Assembly: GCA_022843175.1 (NCBI GenBank)
Contig: JALHOE010000014.1
Coordinates: 1-64,000 of the forward strand
DNA from: Deltaproteobacteria bacterium
Lineage (GTDB): Bacteria > Myxococcota_A > Polyangia > Polyangiales > JADJMO01
Direction: 5' to 3'
DNA: 64,000 bases
In this document: positions 1 through 8,740 of the stretch, piece by piece
How the letters are laid out: each line of letters opens with the position of its first letter
Numbering within the stretch: position 1 is the first letter of the stretch
Program-made: the position numbers and the translations under genes
Notes under the pieces: generated by a model
What the model was told of the DNA's origin: nothing
Database searches by the model: none
What the model saw: the letters and a program-made list of their open reading frames with translations, nothing else

Positions 1-1
1 A

Positions 2-1682
2 GCGACGAATCGCGCCGATCCCGAGGCGCTGGTGATGCACTTCCGCGCGGCCAACGAGCTCGGGCGCGCGGGTTCGCACGCCGCCCTCGCCGCGTCGCGC
101 GCGGCCGCCGCGCTCGCCGTCGAGCGCGCCGCGGAGTGGTATCGCACCGCCCTCGAGCTCGGGGTGGAGGACGCCGAGGAGCGCCGCGCGATCGAGCGCA
201 AGCTCGGCGACGCGCTGGCCAACGCCGGCCGCGGGGCCGAGGCGGCCGAGGTCTATTTCGACGCCGCCGAGCGCGCGCGTGGCATCGAGGCGCTCGAGCT
301 CAAACGCATGGGCGCCTCCGAGCTCCTCCGCAGCGGCCACATCGACCGGGGCCTCGCCGCGGTGCGCGAGGTGCTCCTCGCCGTTGGCATTCGCCTCCCG
401 CAGACGCCGCGCCGCGCGCTCGTCTCGATGCTGCTGCGCTCGCTCTACCTCTCCGCGCGTGGGTTCCGCTATCGCGTGCGGGAGCCGGATCAGATCCCGC
501 CGCAGGATCTCAATCGGGTCGACATCTGCTGGTCGCTGATGACCGGCTTCGGCGTCGTCGACAACGTCCGCGCGCGCGAGATGCAGACCCGCCACCTGTC
601 GTTGGCGCTGCAGGCGGGCGAGTCGTTTCGCGTCGCGCGCGCGCTCGCGAGCGAGCTGTGGCCCTCGTCGATCGCCGGGCCGCCGGCCCGCGCGCGCGTC
701 GCGAAGATCGAGCGACTCGCCGCCGAAGCGGCCGAGCGCTCGCCCTCGCCGCACGCCAAGCCGTTCCTGCGCCTGTGTCGAGGCGTCTCCACGTATCTCA
801 TGGGCGACTGGCTCCGCGCGATCGAGCTGCTCGACCCGGCCGCCGTGGAGCTGAGCGAGAACCTCAAGGGCGTCGCCTGGGAGGTGTCGAACGCGCACAT
901 CTTCTCGCTGTGGTCGCACTGGTTCTCCGGCTCGGTCAGCGAGCTGATGATCCGCGTCCCGCGGCTCCTCAAAGAGGCTCGCGAGCGCGGCGATCTGCTG
1001 CTCGAGACCACGGCGCGCATCGGTCGGCTCAACGTGGTGTGGCTCGCGGCCGACGCGCCCGAGCGCGCCGCGCACGAGGTGACCGAGGCGATGTCACGCT
1101 GGTCGCATCGCTACGTGCACCAGCAGCACTACTACGCGGGGCTCGCCGAGGCGTCGCATTCACCTCTACACCGGGCGGCCGGAGCTCGGGCTCGCGCTCG
1201 TCGATGCGCTGTGGCCGAAGCTGGCGTCGGCGTTCCTCCTCAAGATCCAGTCCCTCCGCGCCGAGCTCACCCACCTTCGCGCGCAGCTCTCGCTCGCGGT
1301 CGCGCGAAGCAGCGAGGCGCCCGAGCTGTTGCTCCAGTCCGCGCTGCGCGACGCGCGCCGGCTCGAGAAGGAGCGGACGCCGTGGGTCGACGGCCTCGGT
1401 CACCTCGTCACCGCCACGGTCGCGCACGCGCGCGGGGACGACACCCGCGCGATCGCCACGCTCAGCGAGGCCGAGCGCTCGTTCCGGGGCGCGGACATGC
1501 CGATGTTCGCGTTCGCCGCGCAGCACCGACGCGGCGAGCTCCTCGGGGGCGACGAGGGCGCGTCGCTGGTGCGCGCGGCCGGCGAGGCGTTCACCGCGCA
1601 GCAGATCGCGAAGCCGGAGCGAATGCTCGAGATCTTCGCGCCGGGGTTCGGCGAGCGACGAGCGACGAAGCGACTCGCCTGA
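2..1682 (+). pseudogene. 3' part of a large helical signalling protein (kinase/ATPase-TPR type), frame broken near 1155
   Basis: The frame is open from base 2, so the gene begins before the window and its N-terminal domains are not visible. The visible part is Ala/Leu/Arg/Glu-rich and predicted all-helical, in the style of degenerate TPR arrays. One frame carries the protein to about 1155 (ending HQQHYYAGLAEA). The continuation (IHLYTGRPELGLALVDALWP) lies in the next frame and runs to the stop at 1680-1682, so there is a one-base frame change at about 1152-1165. The C-terminal ERMLEIFAPGF ending and the helical repeats resemble the tails of the very long myxobacterial Ser/Thr kinases that carry an AAA ATPase and TPR region; that is an inference, because no kinase or Walker motif is in the window. 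The break could be a true mutation or an assembly error. Confidence 0.6.
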
Positions 1683-1712
1683 CGGCATGGTCGATGCAGC
1701 TGGGTAGAGACC

Positions 1713-1922
1713 GTGTCAGGCCTGCTCAACTGGATCGCGTATAGCGTAAGCGCGCGCCTCGGGCGCTCGGTGCTCGCGAGCGATCGCACGCCGCGCGGCG
1801 GGCCGGTGCGCGTGGGCACCGAGGCGGACTTCTGCAGGGACGAGGAGCGCTTCCGCGAGGACGAGCGCCGCATCGAAGAGGCGCACAAGCGCGGCGGTGA
1901 TGCTCAGGGCACGGGCACGTAG
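1713..1922 (+). CDS. small hypothetical protein
   Basis: A 69-residue frame starting with GTG. Its codons have the strong third-position G/C bias of neighbouring real genes (runs such as CGC CTC GGG CGC TCG GTG CTC). The N-terminal 25 residues are mildly hydrophobic, and the C-terminal half is rich in Arg, Glu and Asp (DEERFREDERRIEEAHK), probably a charged helix. Its last 19 bases overlap the 3' end of the oppositely oriented gene ending at 1904. I do not recognise a family. It could be spurious. Confidence 0.4.
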   Translation: MSGLLNWIAYSVSARLGRSVLASDRTPRGGPVRVGTEADFCRDEERFREDERRIEEAHKRGGDAQGTGT

Positions 1923-2455
1923 GACAGCGGGCCCTCGCGCTCGAGCAAGAAGTAGCTCGGCGTGCCCACGTTGCCGACGCCGGCGTCGAGGTACGTCCAG
2001 CCGAGCAGCCGCTCGACGCTGCCCGCTTCGAGCGCGACGAGCGGATCGCGGCCGCGGCGGATGGGGTCGAACCGTGGGTTGTCGCCGAGGCCGTAGTCGA
2101 TGACGAGGCCGTGCTGCGCGGCGACGGGCATGCTCGGATACTCGCGGCCCAAGCGCACGCCGTAGAACCCGAAGCACCGCGGCTTCCCCGCGCGATCGAG
2201 CATCGGCACGCGCGCGCCGTCGAGCCCGGTCTGCTGCATGCGCACGTTCCACCCGCGGAGCGCGCCGGTGCGCGGATCGCGGTGGAACGTTTTGCGGAAG
2301 GTGAGCCAGGTGAGCTTGACGAGCGGGGAGGGGAGGCCGAGCGAGACGCCGCGATACTCGGCGTCGTCGAGCGCGGTCGGCTCGATCGGGTGGCCGCGCT
2401 TGAGCATGTCGCGGAGCGACGCGCGGGAGAGCGAGAGGAGCTCTTGCGCGTTCAT
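1904..2455 (-). CDS. conserved-looking hypothetical protein, third gene of the GntR operon
   Basis: A soluble protein of 183 residues (MNAQELLSLSR start). I do not recognise the family. It is rich in aromatic and Gly residues, with stretches such as TWLTFRKTFHRDPRTGALRG, GFYGVRLGREYP and LLGWTYLDAGVGNVGTPSYF that suggest a compact beta-rich fold, possibly a small-ligand-binding barrel. The ATG overlaps the stop of the upstream gene in an ATGA, so the two are probably translationally coupled. It is the distal gene of a three-gene unit led by a GntR regulator, so it is probably controlled by it and functionally tied to the 230-residue protein. Confidence 0.75.
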   Translation of the reverse strand: MNAQELLSLSRASLRDMLKRGHPIEPTALDDAEYRGVSLGLPSPLVKLTWLTFRKTFHRDPRTGALRGWNVRMQQTGLDGARVPMLDRAGKPRCFGFYGVRLGREYPSMPVAAQHGLVIDYGLGDNPRFDPIRRGRDPLVALEAGSVERLLGWTYLDAGVGNVGTPSYFLLEREGPLSYVPVP

Positions 2456-3144
2456 GCCGACACCGGTGCGTAGGCCGAGAGATCGATCTCGCCCCGGAGC
2501 AGCGCGGGCAGGGCCTCGCGCCAGGTCGGCGGCTGGCGCGCGCACCAGCTCAGGTAGGCGCGGAGCGCGATGTCCGGATCGTCGGCCTCGTGCGGCGCGA
2601 AGCGGACGCCGTCGCGCAGCGCGTGCTCGACGGCCGCGAGCAGGTTCTCGTGGTAGCGCTCGAACACCACCAGATCGCGGAGCCACTCGGCGCGCGGATC
2701 CTCGCCGGTGACGACCCGGCGCACGCGCTCGTGCAGCTCCTCGAGCGCGCCCGGATGGATCGCGAGGAGCTCGAGGTCGTAGGCGAACTGATTCGCGTCG
2801 TGGTGGGCGCCGAGCAGGTGCCGGAGGATGCGCTCGCGCGAGCTCGCGAAGCCGGAGAAGTCGAGCGGGGCGATCGCGCGCTCGTGCAGGAGAAACGGAA
2901 ACCGGAGCGGCCGGAACGAGAGCAGGCGCGCGCGGAGGGTTTCGCGCTTGCGGTGCTCGCGACAGGTGCCGATCGTCTCCGGGCGCGTGGCGACGCGGTA
3001 CCACATGCGCACCACGCCGATCGACAGCTGCACCAGGTTCGGCGCGCGCTCGACGACGCGGGCGCGCTCGGCGCGCGCGAGGTTCTCCGCGATGGTTCGC
3101 GGGAAGAGGAGCAGCGCTCCGGTCCACCATGATTCGTCTGTCAC
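2452..3144 (-). CDS. hypothetical protein, second gene of the GntR operon
   Basis: A protein of 230 residues starting with GTG at 3144, which overlaps the TGA of the GntR gene as GTGA. No signal peptide or convincing membrane segment is visible. It contains clustered His, Asp and Glu residues in mostly helical sequence (HLLGAHHDANQFAYDLELLAIHPG, residues about 110-135, and VFERYHENLLAAVEHAL further on), which could be a metal site, but no named family comes to mind. The paired overlaps on both sides mean its level is likely set by the GntR promoter. Function unknown. Confidence 0.75.
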   Translation of the reverse strand: MTDESWWTGALLLFPRTIAENLARAERARVVERAPNLVQLSIGVVRMWYRVATRPETIGTCREHRKRETLRARLLSFRPLRFPFLLHERAIAPLDFSGFASSRERILRHLLGAHHDANQFAYDLELLAIHPGALEELHERVRRVVTGEDPRAEWLRDLVVFERYHENLLAAVEHALRDGVRFAPHEADDPDIALRAYLSWCARQPPTWREALPALLRGEIDLSAYAPVSA

Positions 3145-3890
3145 GCGCGCCTCCGCTTGTTCTTGCTCGTCACCGTGGCGAGGGTTGCTTCGTCGCGGCG
3201 CGCGAGCTCGGCCGCGACGAGGGGGAGGGCATCAACCGAGGGCTGCGCGACGAACGCGGTGAGCGCGCGATAGGCGAGCGCGTTGGCGCGGGGCTCGGCG
3301 TACATCGCGGCGCGCAGCGCGGGCATCGAGCGGAGCACGCTCGCGACCGGGTTGAGGCAGAGCTGGAAGACCGGGCTCCCGGTGGCCTCGAGGATCGTGG
3401 CGAGCACCTCGAGATCGAGCTCCGCGGCCTCGTCGGGGGTGAGGCCCTCTTCGGCGCGCGCGGCGAAGCTCTCGACCGCGGTGTTGATGCGGGCGCGCGC
3501 GGCCTCGCTCACGCCGCGGGCGAGCGCTTCGAGGACCGCCCCCGCGATCGCGCGGCGGACGGCGAGGAGATCGCGCGCGATGGCGTGCTGCTCGCTCGCA
3601 GAGGCCGCGAGCTCGGACAGCCCCGCGATGAGCTCGGGCCCACCCTCCCGACGCCACGCGCGCACCACGTAGCCGCTCCCCTGCCGGACCGAGAGCAGGT
3701 TCGCGGCGACGAGCTGGGAGAGCGCGGCGCGCAGCGTGAGCCGGTTGACGCCGAGCTGCTCGGCGAGCGCGCGCTCGGGCGGCAAGCGCATGCCGGGGGC
3801 GAGCGCGCCCGAGAGCACGCGCCGCCGGATCGCCTCGGCGCACGCCCCGGGTGCGGACTCCTCGGAGGGGCTGATGGGGGTGAACTGCAT
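3141..3890 (-). CDS. GntR-family (FadR-like) transcriptional regulator
   Basis: A 249-residue regulator. The N-terminal winged HTH (about residues 20-75: AIRRRVLSGALAPGMRLPPE, RALAEQLGVNRLTLRAALSQ, QGSGYVV) is the classic GntR signature. The rest is an all-helical FadR-C (FCD-like) ligand-binding domain, with LLAVRRAIAGAVLEA and an acidic region. I chose the ATG at 3890 because an in-frame ATG at 3923 would place the promoter and both operator palindromes inside the gene. No Shine-Dalgarno precedes the ATG and the predicted transcript start is only a few bases upstream, so the message is probably leaderless. Autorepression is likely. The inducing ligand is unknown. Confidence 0.9.
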   Translation of the reverse strand: MQFTPISPSEESAPGACAEAIRRRVLSGALAPGMRLPPERALAEQLGVNRLTLRAALSQLVAANLLSVRQGSGYVVRAWRREGGPELIAGLSELAASASEQHAIARDLLAVRRAIAGAVLEALARGVSEAARARINTAVESFAARAEEGLTPDEAAELDLEVLATILEATGSPVFQLCLNPVASVLRSMPALRAAMYAEPRANALAYRALTAFVAQPSVDALPLVAAELARRDEATLATVTSKNKRRRA

Positions 3891-3922
3891 TGGTTGAACC
3901 AATACTGGAAGTGGTTCAACCA
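3891..3922. promoter_or_regulatory. paired GntR operators (two TGGTNNNACCA palindromes)
   Basis: TGGTTGAACCA at 3891-3901 and TGGTTCAACCA at 3912-3922 are each palindromic and are also reverse complements of each other. Their centres are 21 bases apart, two helical turns. TGGTNNNACCA is the half-site pattern known for FadR-subfamily GntR regulators. One copy sits in the -35/-10 spacer and the other at the transcription start, so bound protein would block RNA polymerase. Confidence 0.75.
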
Positions 3923-3930
3923 AATGTCAA
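3902..3930 (-). promoter_or_regulatory. sigma-70-type promoter of the GntR operon
   Basis: Reading the minus strand, TTGACA (3930-3925) is a perfect -35 element. After 17 bases comes CAGTAT (3907-3902), a 3-of-6 match to the -10 consensus. The predicted start of transcription lies at about 3895, only some five bases before the ATG at 3890. Both GntR-type operators overlap this promoter. Confidence 0.6.
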
Positions 3931-3984
3931 GGGCGTGATTCTACGCGTTTCGCGGGCTCGCGTTTGTGCGATGGTGCACTCCTC

Positions 3985-4467
3985 ATGTGGAGGACGTTCG
4001 CGATCGTGGCCATTGCGGGGTGCACCGCGCAGGTGCGGCTCGACGAGCCGGATCGTCCGGGCACGCCGTGCGCCGCGGTGGAGACGTGCATCAGCTCGGC
4101 GCTCCTCGGGCTGCGCAACGATCTCGCCGCGATGGGCCCCAAGTCCTTCGCCGCGTTTCGGAAGGCGGAGGTCGTGCGGCTCGAGAACACCTTCTCGATG
4201 AGCGCGTTCTCGGGCAAGGTCGAGCTCCAGGGCACCGTCGAGACCTTCGACCCGCCCGACGCGTGGGCCTTCGATGCGCAGGTCGAGGTCGACCCGAGTC
4301 CAAAGAAGCAGCACAAGCCCGACCGCCGCGTCTTCGTGACGGGGAGCGGACGCCTCGTGTCGGTGTGGTTCCACCTCTCCACCCGCGACAAGGCGCTCCG
4401 CGATCGCGTCGACGACGTCGCGATGCGCTGGTTCCGCACGCTGGGCAACGCGCTGACCGAGCGGTAG
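3985..4467 (+). CDS. small lipoprotein of unknown function
   Basis: A protein of 160 residues with a very short lipoprotein signal (MWRTFAIVAIAGC), the lipobox ending in Cys13. The ATG at 3985 is preferred over an upstream in-frame TTG at 3964 because it gives a clean signal peptide. The mature part has two Cys residues (PCAAVETCISS) and a region of beta character (GKVELQGTVETFDPPDAWAF, DRRVFVTGSGRLVSVWFHLS). No family recognised. It is divergent from the GntR operon and convergent with the next lipoprotein. Confidence 0.75.
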   Translation: MWRTFAIVAIAGCTAQVRLDEPDRPGTPCAAVETCISSALLGLRNDLAAMGPKSFAAFRKAEVVRLENTFSMSAFSGKVELQGTVETFDPPDAWAFDAQVEVDPSPKKQHKPDRRVFVTGSGRLVSVWFHLSTRDKALRDRVDDVAMRWFRTLGNALTER

Positions 4468-4474
4468 CTCGAGC

Positions 4475-4975
4475 TCAGTGCTCGAGTGGCTTCCAGTCCG
4501 GGTGGTCGAAGAACTTGCCGTACGCGGTGAGCCCCTGGATGACGCGCACCGCGCCCGCCATGCGGTCGCCATCTTTCTTCATCAGCTCGGTGCCGGCGGT
4601 GATCTGCGTGAGCACGAGGTGGAGCTGGTCGTCGGCGTCCTTCGGGAGCTTGCAGTTGGCGACGATGCCGCCGATCTCTTTGTCGATGCCGGCGGCGAGC
4701 GCTTTGTAGTCGTCCGGCGAGTAGGTCTTCGCGTGGATCGGCTTCACCGCGGCCTGCAGCTGATCGCGGATGGCGGTCATGCCGGTGCGGAGCGACGCGT
4801 CGGTCTGCCACGGCTTGCCGTTGTTGAGCGTGAGGCTCGCGAGCGCCTTGTCCGGATCGACGTGCCCGTGCTCGTGGCCCTTCGCGGCCGGCTCGCTGTG
4901 GCTATGACCCTTCTCGTGACAACCGGCGAGACCGAGCGCCGCCACCAACACCCACGCAGCTTTCGAAAACGGCAT
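4475..4975 (-). CDS. His-rich lipoprotein (DnrO-like helical protein)
   Basis: A lipoprotein of 166 residues: MPFSKAAWVLVAALGLAGC, lipobox Cys19, followed by a His-rich stretch (HEKGHSHSEPAAKGHEHGH) that could bind metal at the cell surface or in the periplasm. The rest is a helical domain with LTLNNGKPWQTDASLRTGM and IVANCKLPKDADDQLH, a pattern I associate with small periplasmic proteins labelled DnrO-like; the fold may be a four-helix bundle. An in-frame start at 5011 would add residues before the signal peptide, so I chose 4975. Function unknown. It could also be a metal chaperone or buffer. Confidence 0.75.
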   Translation of the reverse strand: MPFSKAAWVLVAALGLAGCHEKGHSHSEPAAKGHEHGHVDPDKALASLTLNNGKPWQTDASLRTGMTAIRDQLQAAVKPIHAKTYSPDDYKALAAGIDKEIGGIVANCKLPKDADDQLHLVLTQITAGTELMKKDGDRMAGAVRVIQGLTAYGKFFDHPDWKPLEH

Positions 4976-5081
4976 CGAGAGAGCTATGCGTCGCGTGTCG
5001 CGGAGCGACAAGCTCTTCGGATGACCGAAGTCAGACCGGTCAGTAGCCCGCGAGGTCGTCGCGCGTGAGCGTGTGGCTCTA

Positions 5082-8000
5082 TCAGGAGTGACTGGTGGGC
5101 AGTCGCATCTCCGAGAGCTGGCGGTACATCGAGAGGCGGCGCTCGGCCTGCGCGCGCGACGAGGCGACGAGGCGCTCGAAGCGCTCGGGATCTTGCAGCT
5201 CCACCGAGCGGAAGCGGCCCTCGGCGCGCATGTACTCCTCGATCTGCGCCTTGCTCACCGAGCCCGAGTCGAGGGTGAGCGGCGCTTCGCCGCGGGCGAT
5301 GCGGCGTGGATCGAAGCGGACGAGCGGCCACACGCCGCTGTCGACCGCGCGGCGCTGCTGCTCGATGCCGTGGGAGAGATCGTAGCCGTGCGCGATGCAG
5401 TGGCTGTACGCGATGACCAGTGACGGCCCGTGCCAGCTCTCGGCCTCGCGCATCGCGTCGAGCGTGTGCTTGTCCTTCGCCCCCATCGCCACCCGGGCCA
5501 CGTACACGTGGCCGTAGGTCATCGCGACGAGCGCGAGATCCTTCTTGCCGACCTCCTTGCCGGCCGCCGCGAACTTGGCGGCCGCGCCGGTGGGCGTGGC
5601 CTTCGACTGCTGACCGCCGGTGTTGGAGTAGACCTCGGTGTCGAGCACGAGGACGTTCACGTCGGCGCCGGTGGCGAGCACGTGATCGAGCCCGCCGAAG
5701 CCGATGTCGTAGGCCCACCCGTCGCCGCCGACGATCCACACGATCTTGCGCACCAGGTAGTCGGCGAGCTTGTCGAGCGTGCGCGCCGTCGGGGTGTCCA
5801 TCGACGACAGCTTCTGGCGGAGCGCCACGACGCGGGCGCGCTGCTCGGCGAGCTCGGTCTCGTCCTCTTGCTTTGCGGCGAGCAGCGCGGTGACGAGCTC
5901 GTCGCCGACGGAGGCCTCCTTGAGCAAGCGCTCGGCGTGCGCGCGGTGGTGGTCGAGCGCGAGGCGGATGCCGAGGCCGTACTCGGCGTTGTCCTCGAAG
6001 AGCGAGTTCGACCACGCGACGCCGCGCCCGTTCTCGTCGGTGTGCCACGGGGTCGTCGGGAGGTTGCCGCCGTAGATCGACGAGCAGCCCGTGGCGTTGG
6101 CGATCACGGTGCGATCGCCGAACAGCTGGGTGAGCAGCCGCAGGTACGGCGTCTCGCCGCACCCCGAGCACGCGCCCGAGTACTCGAAGAGCGGCTCGAG
6201 CAGCTGGCTGCCCTTGACATCGAGGTGGACGCGCCGGCGATCGGGGGCGGGGAGCGAGGCGACGAAGTCGAAGCGCGCGCGCTCGAGCGTGCGGCGGTCC
6301 TCCACGTCACCCATGTCGAGGCCCTGGTGGATCGGGTTGGCCTTGTCGTGCGCCGGGCAGAACGCGACGCACAGCGAGCACCCGGTGCAGTCGTCCGGCG
6401 CGACCTGCACGACGTACTGGTCGCCGGCGTGGTCCTTGGCCTTGTAGGGGACGGCGACGAAGCCCTCGGGCGCGTGGTCGAGCTGCTTGCTGTCGAACAC
6501 CGTCGTGCGGATCGCGCCGTGGGGGCAGATCAGCGCGCACTTGTTGCACTGGATGCAGACCTTCGGATCCCACACCGGCAGCTGCTGCGCGATGCTCCGC
6601 TTCTCGTACATGCCGCTGCCGACCGGCCAGGTGCCGTCGACCGGGAACGCGCTCACCGGCAGCAAGTCGCCCTTGCCGGCGAGGAGCACCGCGGTGACGC
6701 GCTCGATGAACGCCGGCGGCTTGCGGCCCGTGTCGGCGAGCACCGGCGGGCGCATCCGGTGGCTCGTCACCGTTCCCGGCAACGGCACGCTCGCCACGCG
6801 CTCGACCGCGCGATCGACGGCGGCGAAGTTCCTCTGCACGACCTCGTCGCCGCGCTTGCCGTACGACTTGGCGATCGACTTCTTGATGTGGGCGAGCGCC
6901 TCTTCGCGCGGCAGCACGCCGGAGAGCACGAAGAAGGCGGCCTGCATCACGGTGCCGATGGTCTTTCCGAGGCCGACCTCCTCGGCGAGCGCTTGCGCGT
7001 CGAGCACGAACACCTTGATGTCCTTGTCGACGATCTGCTCTTGCATCTCGCGGGGGAGGTGGTCCCACACGGCCTCGGGCTTCCACGGCGCGTTGAGGAG
7101 GAGCGTCGCGCCATGGCGGGCGCGCTCGAGGATGTCGATGCGGTCGAGGAACTGCGGCTGGTGGCACGCGATGAAGCTCGCGTCGCTCAACAGATAGGTG
7201 GAGCGGATCGGGCGCGGCGAGAACCGCAGGTGCGAGACCGTCATCGAGCCGGACTTGCGCGAGTCGTAGACGAAGTAGCCCTGGGCGAAGAGGTCGGTGC
7301 CCTCGCCGACGATCTTGATCGTGTTCTTGTTGGAGCCGACCGTGCCGTCGGCGCCGAGCCCGAAGAACATGGCGCGCACCACGTCGTCCGGCTCGAGGTG
7401 GAACCGCGGATCGTAGGCGAGCGAGCGGCGGGTGACGTCGTCCTCGATGCCCACGGTGAAGCCGCTGCGCGGCTGCGACTTGGCGAGCTCGTCGTAGACG
7501 GCGCGCACCATCGCCGGCGTGAACTCCTTCGACGAGAGACCATAGCGGCCGGCGACGATCACCGGCTGCTCGTCGCGCACGCCGAGCCGTCGTCCCTCGG
7601 CGAACGCGGCCACGACGTCGAGCCACAGCGGATCGCCGGGCGCGCCCGGCTCCTTGGTGCGATCGAGCACCGCGACGGCGCGCGCGCTCCTCGGGACGGC
7701 GGCGAGGCACGCGGCGACGTCGAACGGGCGATAGAGCCGCACCTTTACCAGGCCAACGCGCTCGCCGCGGGCCACCAGCCACTCGACGGTCTCCTCGATT
7801 GCGCCGACCGCCGAGCCCATCACCACGAGGACGCGCTCGGCGTCGGGGGCGCCGACGTACTCGAAGAGGTCGTAGCGGCGGCCGGTGAGCTCGCCGAAGC
7901 GCTTCATGGTGTCGCGCACGACGGCGCCGCAGGCGTCGTAGAAGGGGTTGATCGCCTCCCTCGCCTGGAAGAAGGCGTCGGGGTTCTGGGCGGTGCCGCG

Positions 8001-8654
8001 CATCGTCGGCGCGTCCGGGGTCAGCGCGCGCGCGCGGTGCGCGGCCACGGCCTCTCCGTCGAGAAGGGTGCGCAGCACGCTCTCGTCGAGCGTCTCGATC
8101 TTCGCGACCTCGTGCGAGGTGCGGAACCCGTCGAAGAAGTGGAGGAACGGGATGCGGGCGCGGAGGGTCGCCGCGTGGGCGATCGCGGCGAGATCCTGGG
8201 CCTCTTGCACCGACGCCGAGCAGAGCATCGCGAAGCCGGTCATCCGGCACGCCATCACGTCGGAGTGATCGCCGAAGATGGAGAGCGCGTGGGTCGCCAG
8301 CGTGCGCGCCGCGACGTGCATGACGAACGGCGTGAGCTCGCCCGCGATCTTGTACATATCGGGGATCATCAGCAGCAGCCCCTGCGACGCGGTGAACGTC
8401 GTGGAGAGCGCCCCCGCAGACAATGCGCCGTGCAGCGCACCTGCCGCGCCTGCCTCGGACTGCATCTCGACGACCCGAGGTACATCGCCCCACAGGTTCT
8501 TGCGGCCGCGCGACGACCACTCGTCGCACAGCTCGCCCATCGAGGAGCTGGGTGTAATCGGGTAGATGGCGATGACCTCGCTCGCGCGGTGGGCCACGGC
8601 GGCGACCGCTTCGTTGGCGTCCAGGGTCATGTGGGCAGGCGTCTTGTCGGTCAT
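5082..8654 (-). CDS. nifJ: pyruvate:ferredoxin (flavodoxin) oxidoreductase
   Basis: A single-chain homodimer-type PFOR of 1190 residues, the usual family length. It oxidises pyruvate with CoA to acetyl-CoA and CO2 and passes electrons to ferredoxin or flavodoxin; the reaction is reversible. Visible in order: the YPITPSS motif of domain I (about residue 31), the gamma-type domain in the middle, two ferredoxin-type cluster motifs (CIQCNKCALICP near 695 and CTGCSLCVAFCP near 755), the proximal-cluster cysteines CSGCGE (near 830), ATGCSS and SHC, and the ThDP/Mg region GDGWAYDIGFGG (near 978) with DTEVYSNTGGQQS. The ATG at 8654 starts immediately before the conserved domain; an earlier in-frame start at 8750 would overlap the divergent ferredoxin. 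It sits next to a ferredoxin gene and the complex I operon. Confidence 0.97.
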   Translation of the reverse strand: MTDKTPAHMTLDANEAVAAVAHRASEVIAIYPITPSSSMGELCDEWSSRGRKNLWGDVPRVVEMQSEAGAAGALHGALSAGALSTTFTASQGLLLMIPDMYKIAGELTPFVMHVAARTLATHALSIFGDHSDVMACRMTGFAMLCSASVQEAQDLAAIAHAATLRARIPFLHFFDGFRTSHEVAKIETLDESVLRTLLDGEAVAAHRARALTPDAPTMRGTAQNPDAFFQAREAINPFYDACGAVVRDTMKRFGELTGRRYDLFEYVGAPDAERVLVVMGSAVGAIEETVEWLVARGERVGLVKVRLYRPFDVAACLAAVPRSARAVAVLDRTKEPGAPGDPLWLDVVAAFAEGRRLGVRDEQPVIVAGRYGLSSKEFTPAMVRAVYDELAKSQPRSGFTVGIEDDVTRRSLAYDPRFHLEPDDVVRAMFFGLGADGTVGSNKNTIKIVGEGTDLFAQGYFVYDSRKSGSMTVSHLRFSPRPIRSTYLLSDASFIACHQPQFLDRIDILERARHGATLLLNAPWKPEAVWDHLPREMQEQIVDKDIKVFVLDAQALAEEVGLGKTIGTVMQAAFFVLSGVLPREEALAHIKKSIAKSYGKRGDEVVQRNFAAVDRAVERVASVPLPGTVTSHRMRPPVLADTGRKPPAFIERVTAVLLAGKGDLLPVSAFPVDGTWPVGSGMYEKRSIAQQLPVWDPKVCIQCNKCALICPHGAIRTTVFDSKQLDHAPEGFVAVPYKAKDHAGDQYVVQVAPDDCTGCSLCVAFCPAHDKANPIHQGLDMGDVEDRRTLERARFDFVASLPAPDRRRVHLDVKGSQLLEPLFEYSGACSGCGETPYLRLLTQLFGDRTVIANATGCSSIYGGNLPTTPWHTDENGRGVAWSNSLFEDNAEYGLGIRLALDHHRAHAERLLKEASVGDELVTALLAAKQEDETELAEQRARVVALRQKLSSMDTPTARTLDKLADYLVRKIVWIVGGDGWAYDIGFGGLDHVLATGADVNVLVLDTEVYSNTGGQQSKATPTGAAAKFAAAGKEVGKKDLALVAMTYGHVYVARVAMGAKDKHTLDAMREAESWHGPSLVIAYSHCIAHGYDLSHGIEQQRRAVDSGVWPLVRFDPRRIARGEAPLTLDSGSVSKAQIEEYMRAEGRFRSVELQDPERFERLVASSRAQAERRLSMYRQLSEMRLPTSHS

Positions 8655-8691
8655 GGGCAGACTCGCACTCTGCACGTGGCTTGCCGCGGCA

Positions 8692-8734
8692 TGACGGTCG
8701 TCAGCTCGGCCGGCCGGGAACTTGCTAACCGTCA
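8692..8734. promoter_or_regulatory. divergent nifJ/ferredoxin intergenic region with imperfectly centred inverted repeats
   Basis: The 86-base gap between the nifJ and ferredoxin start codons contains TGACGGT (8692-8698) and its inverse ACCGTCA (8728-8734), flanking a central GGCCGGCC. No clear -35/-10 pair could be assigned. It may serve as a shared regulatory site. Confidence 0.3.
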
Positions 8735-8740
8735 GTTGCC

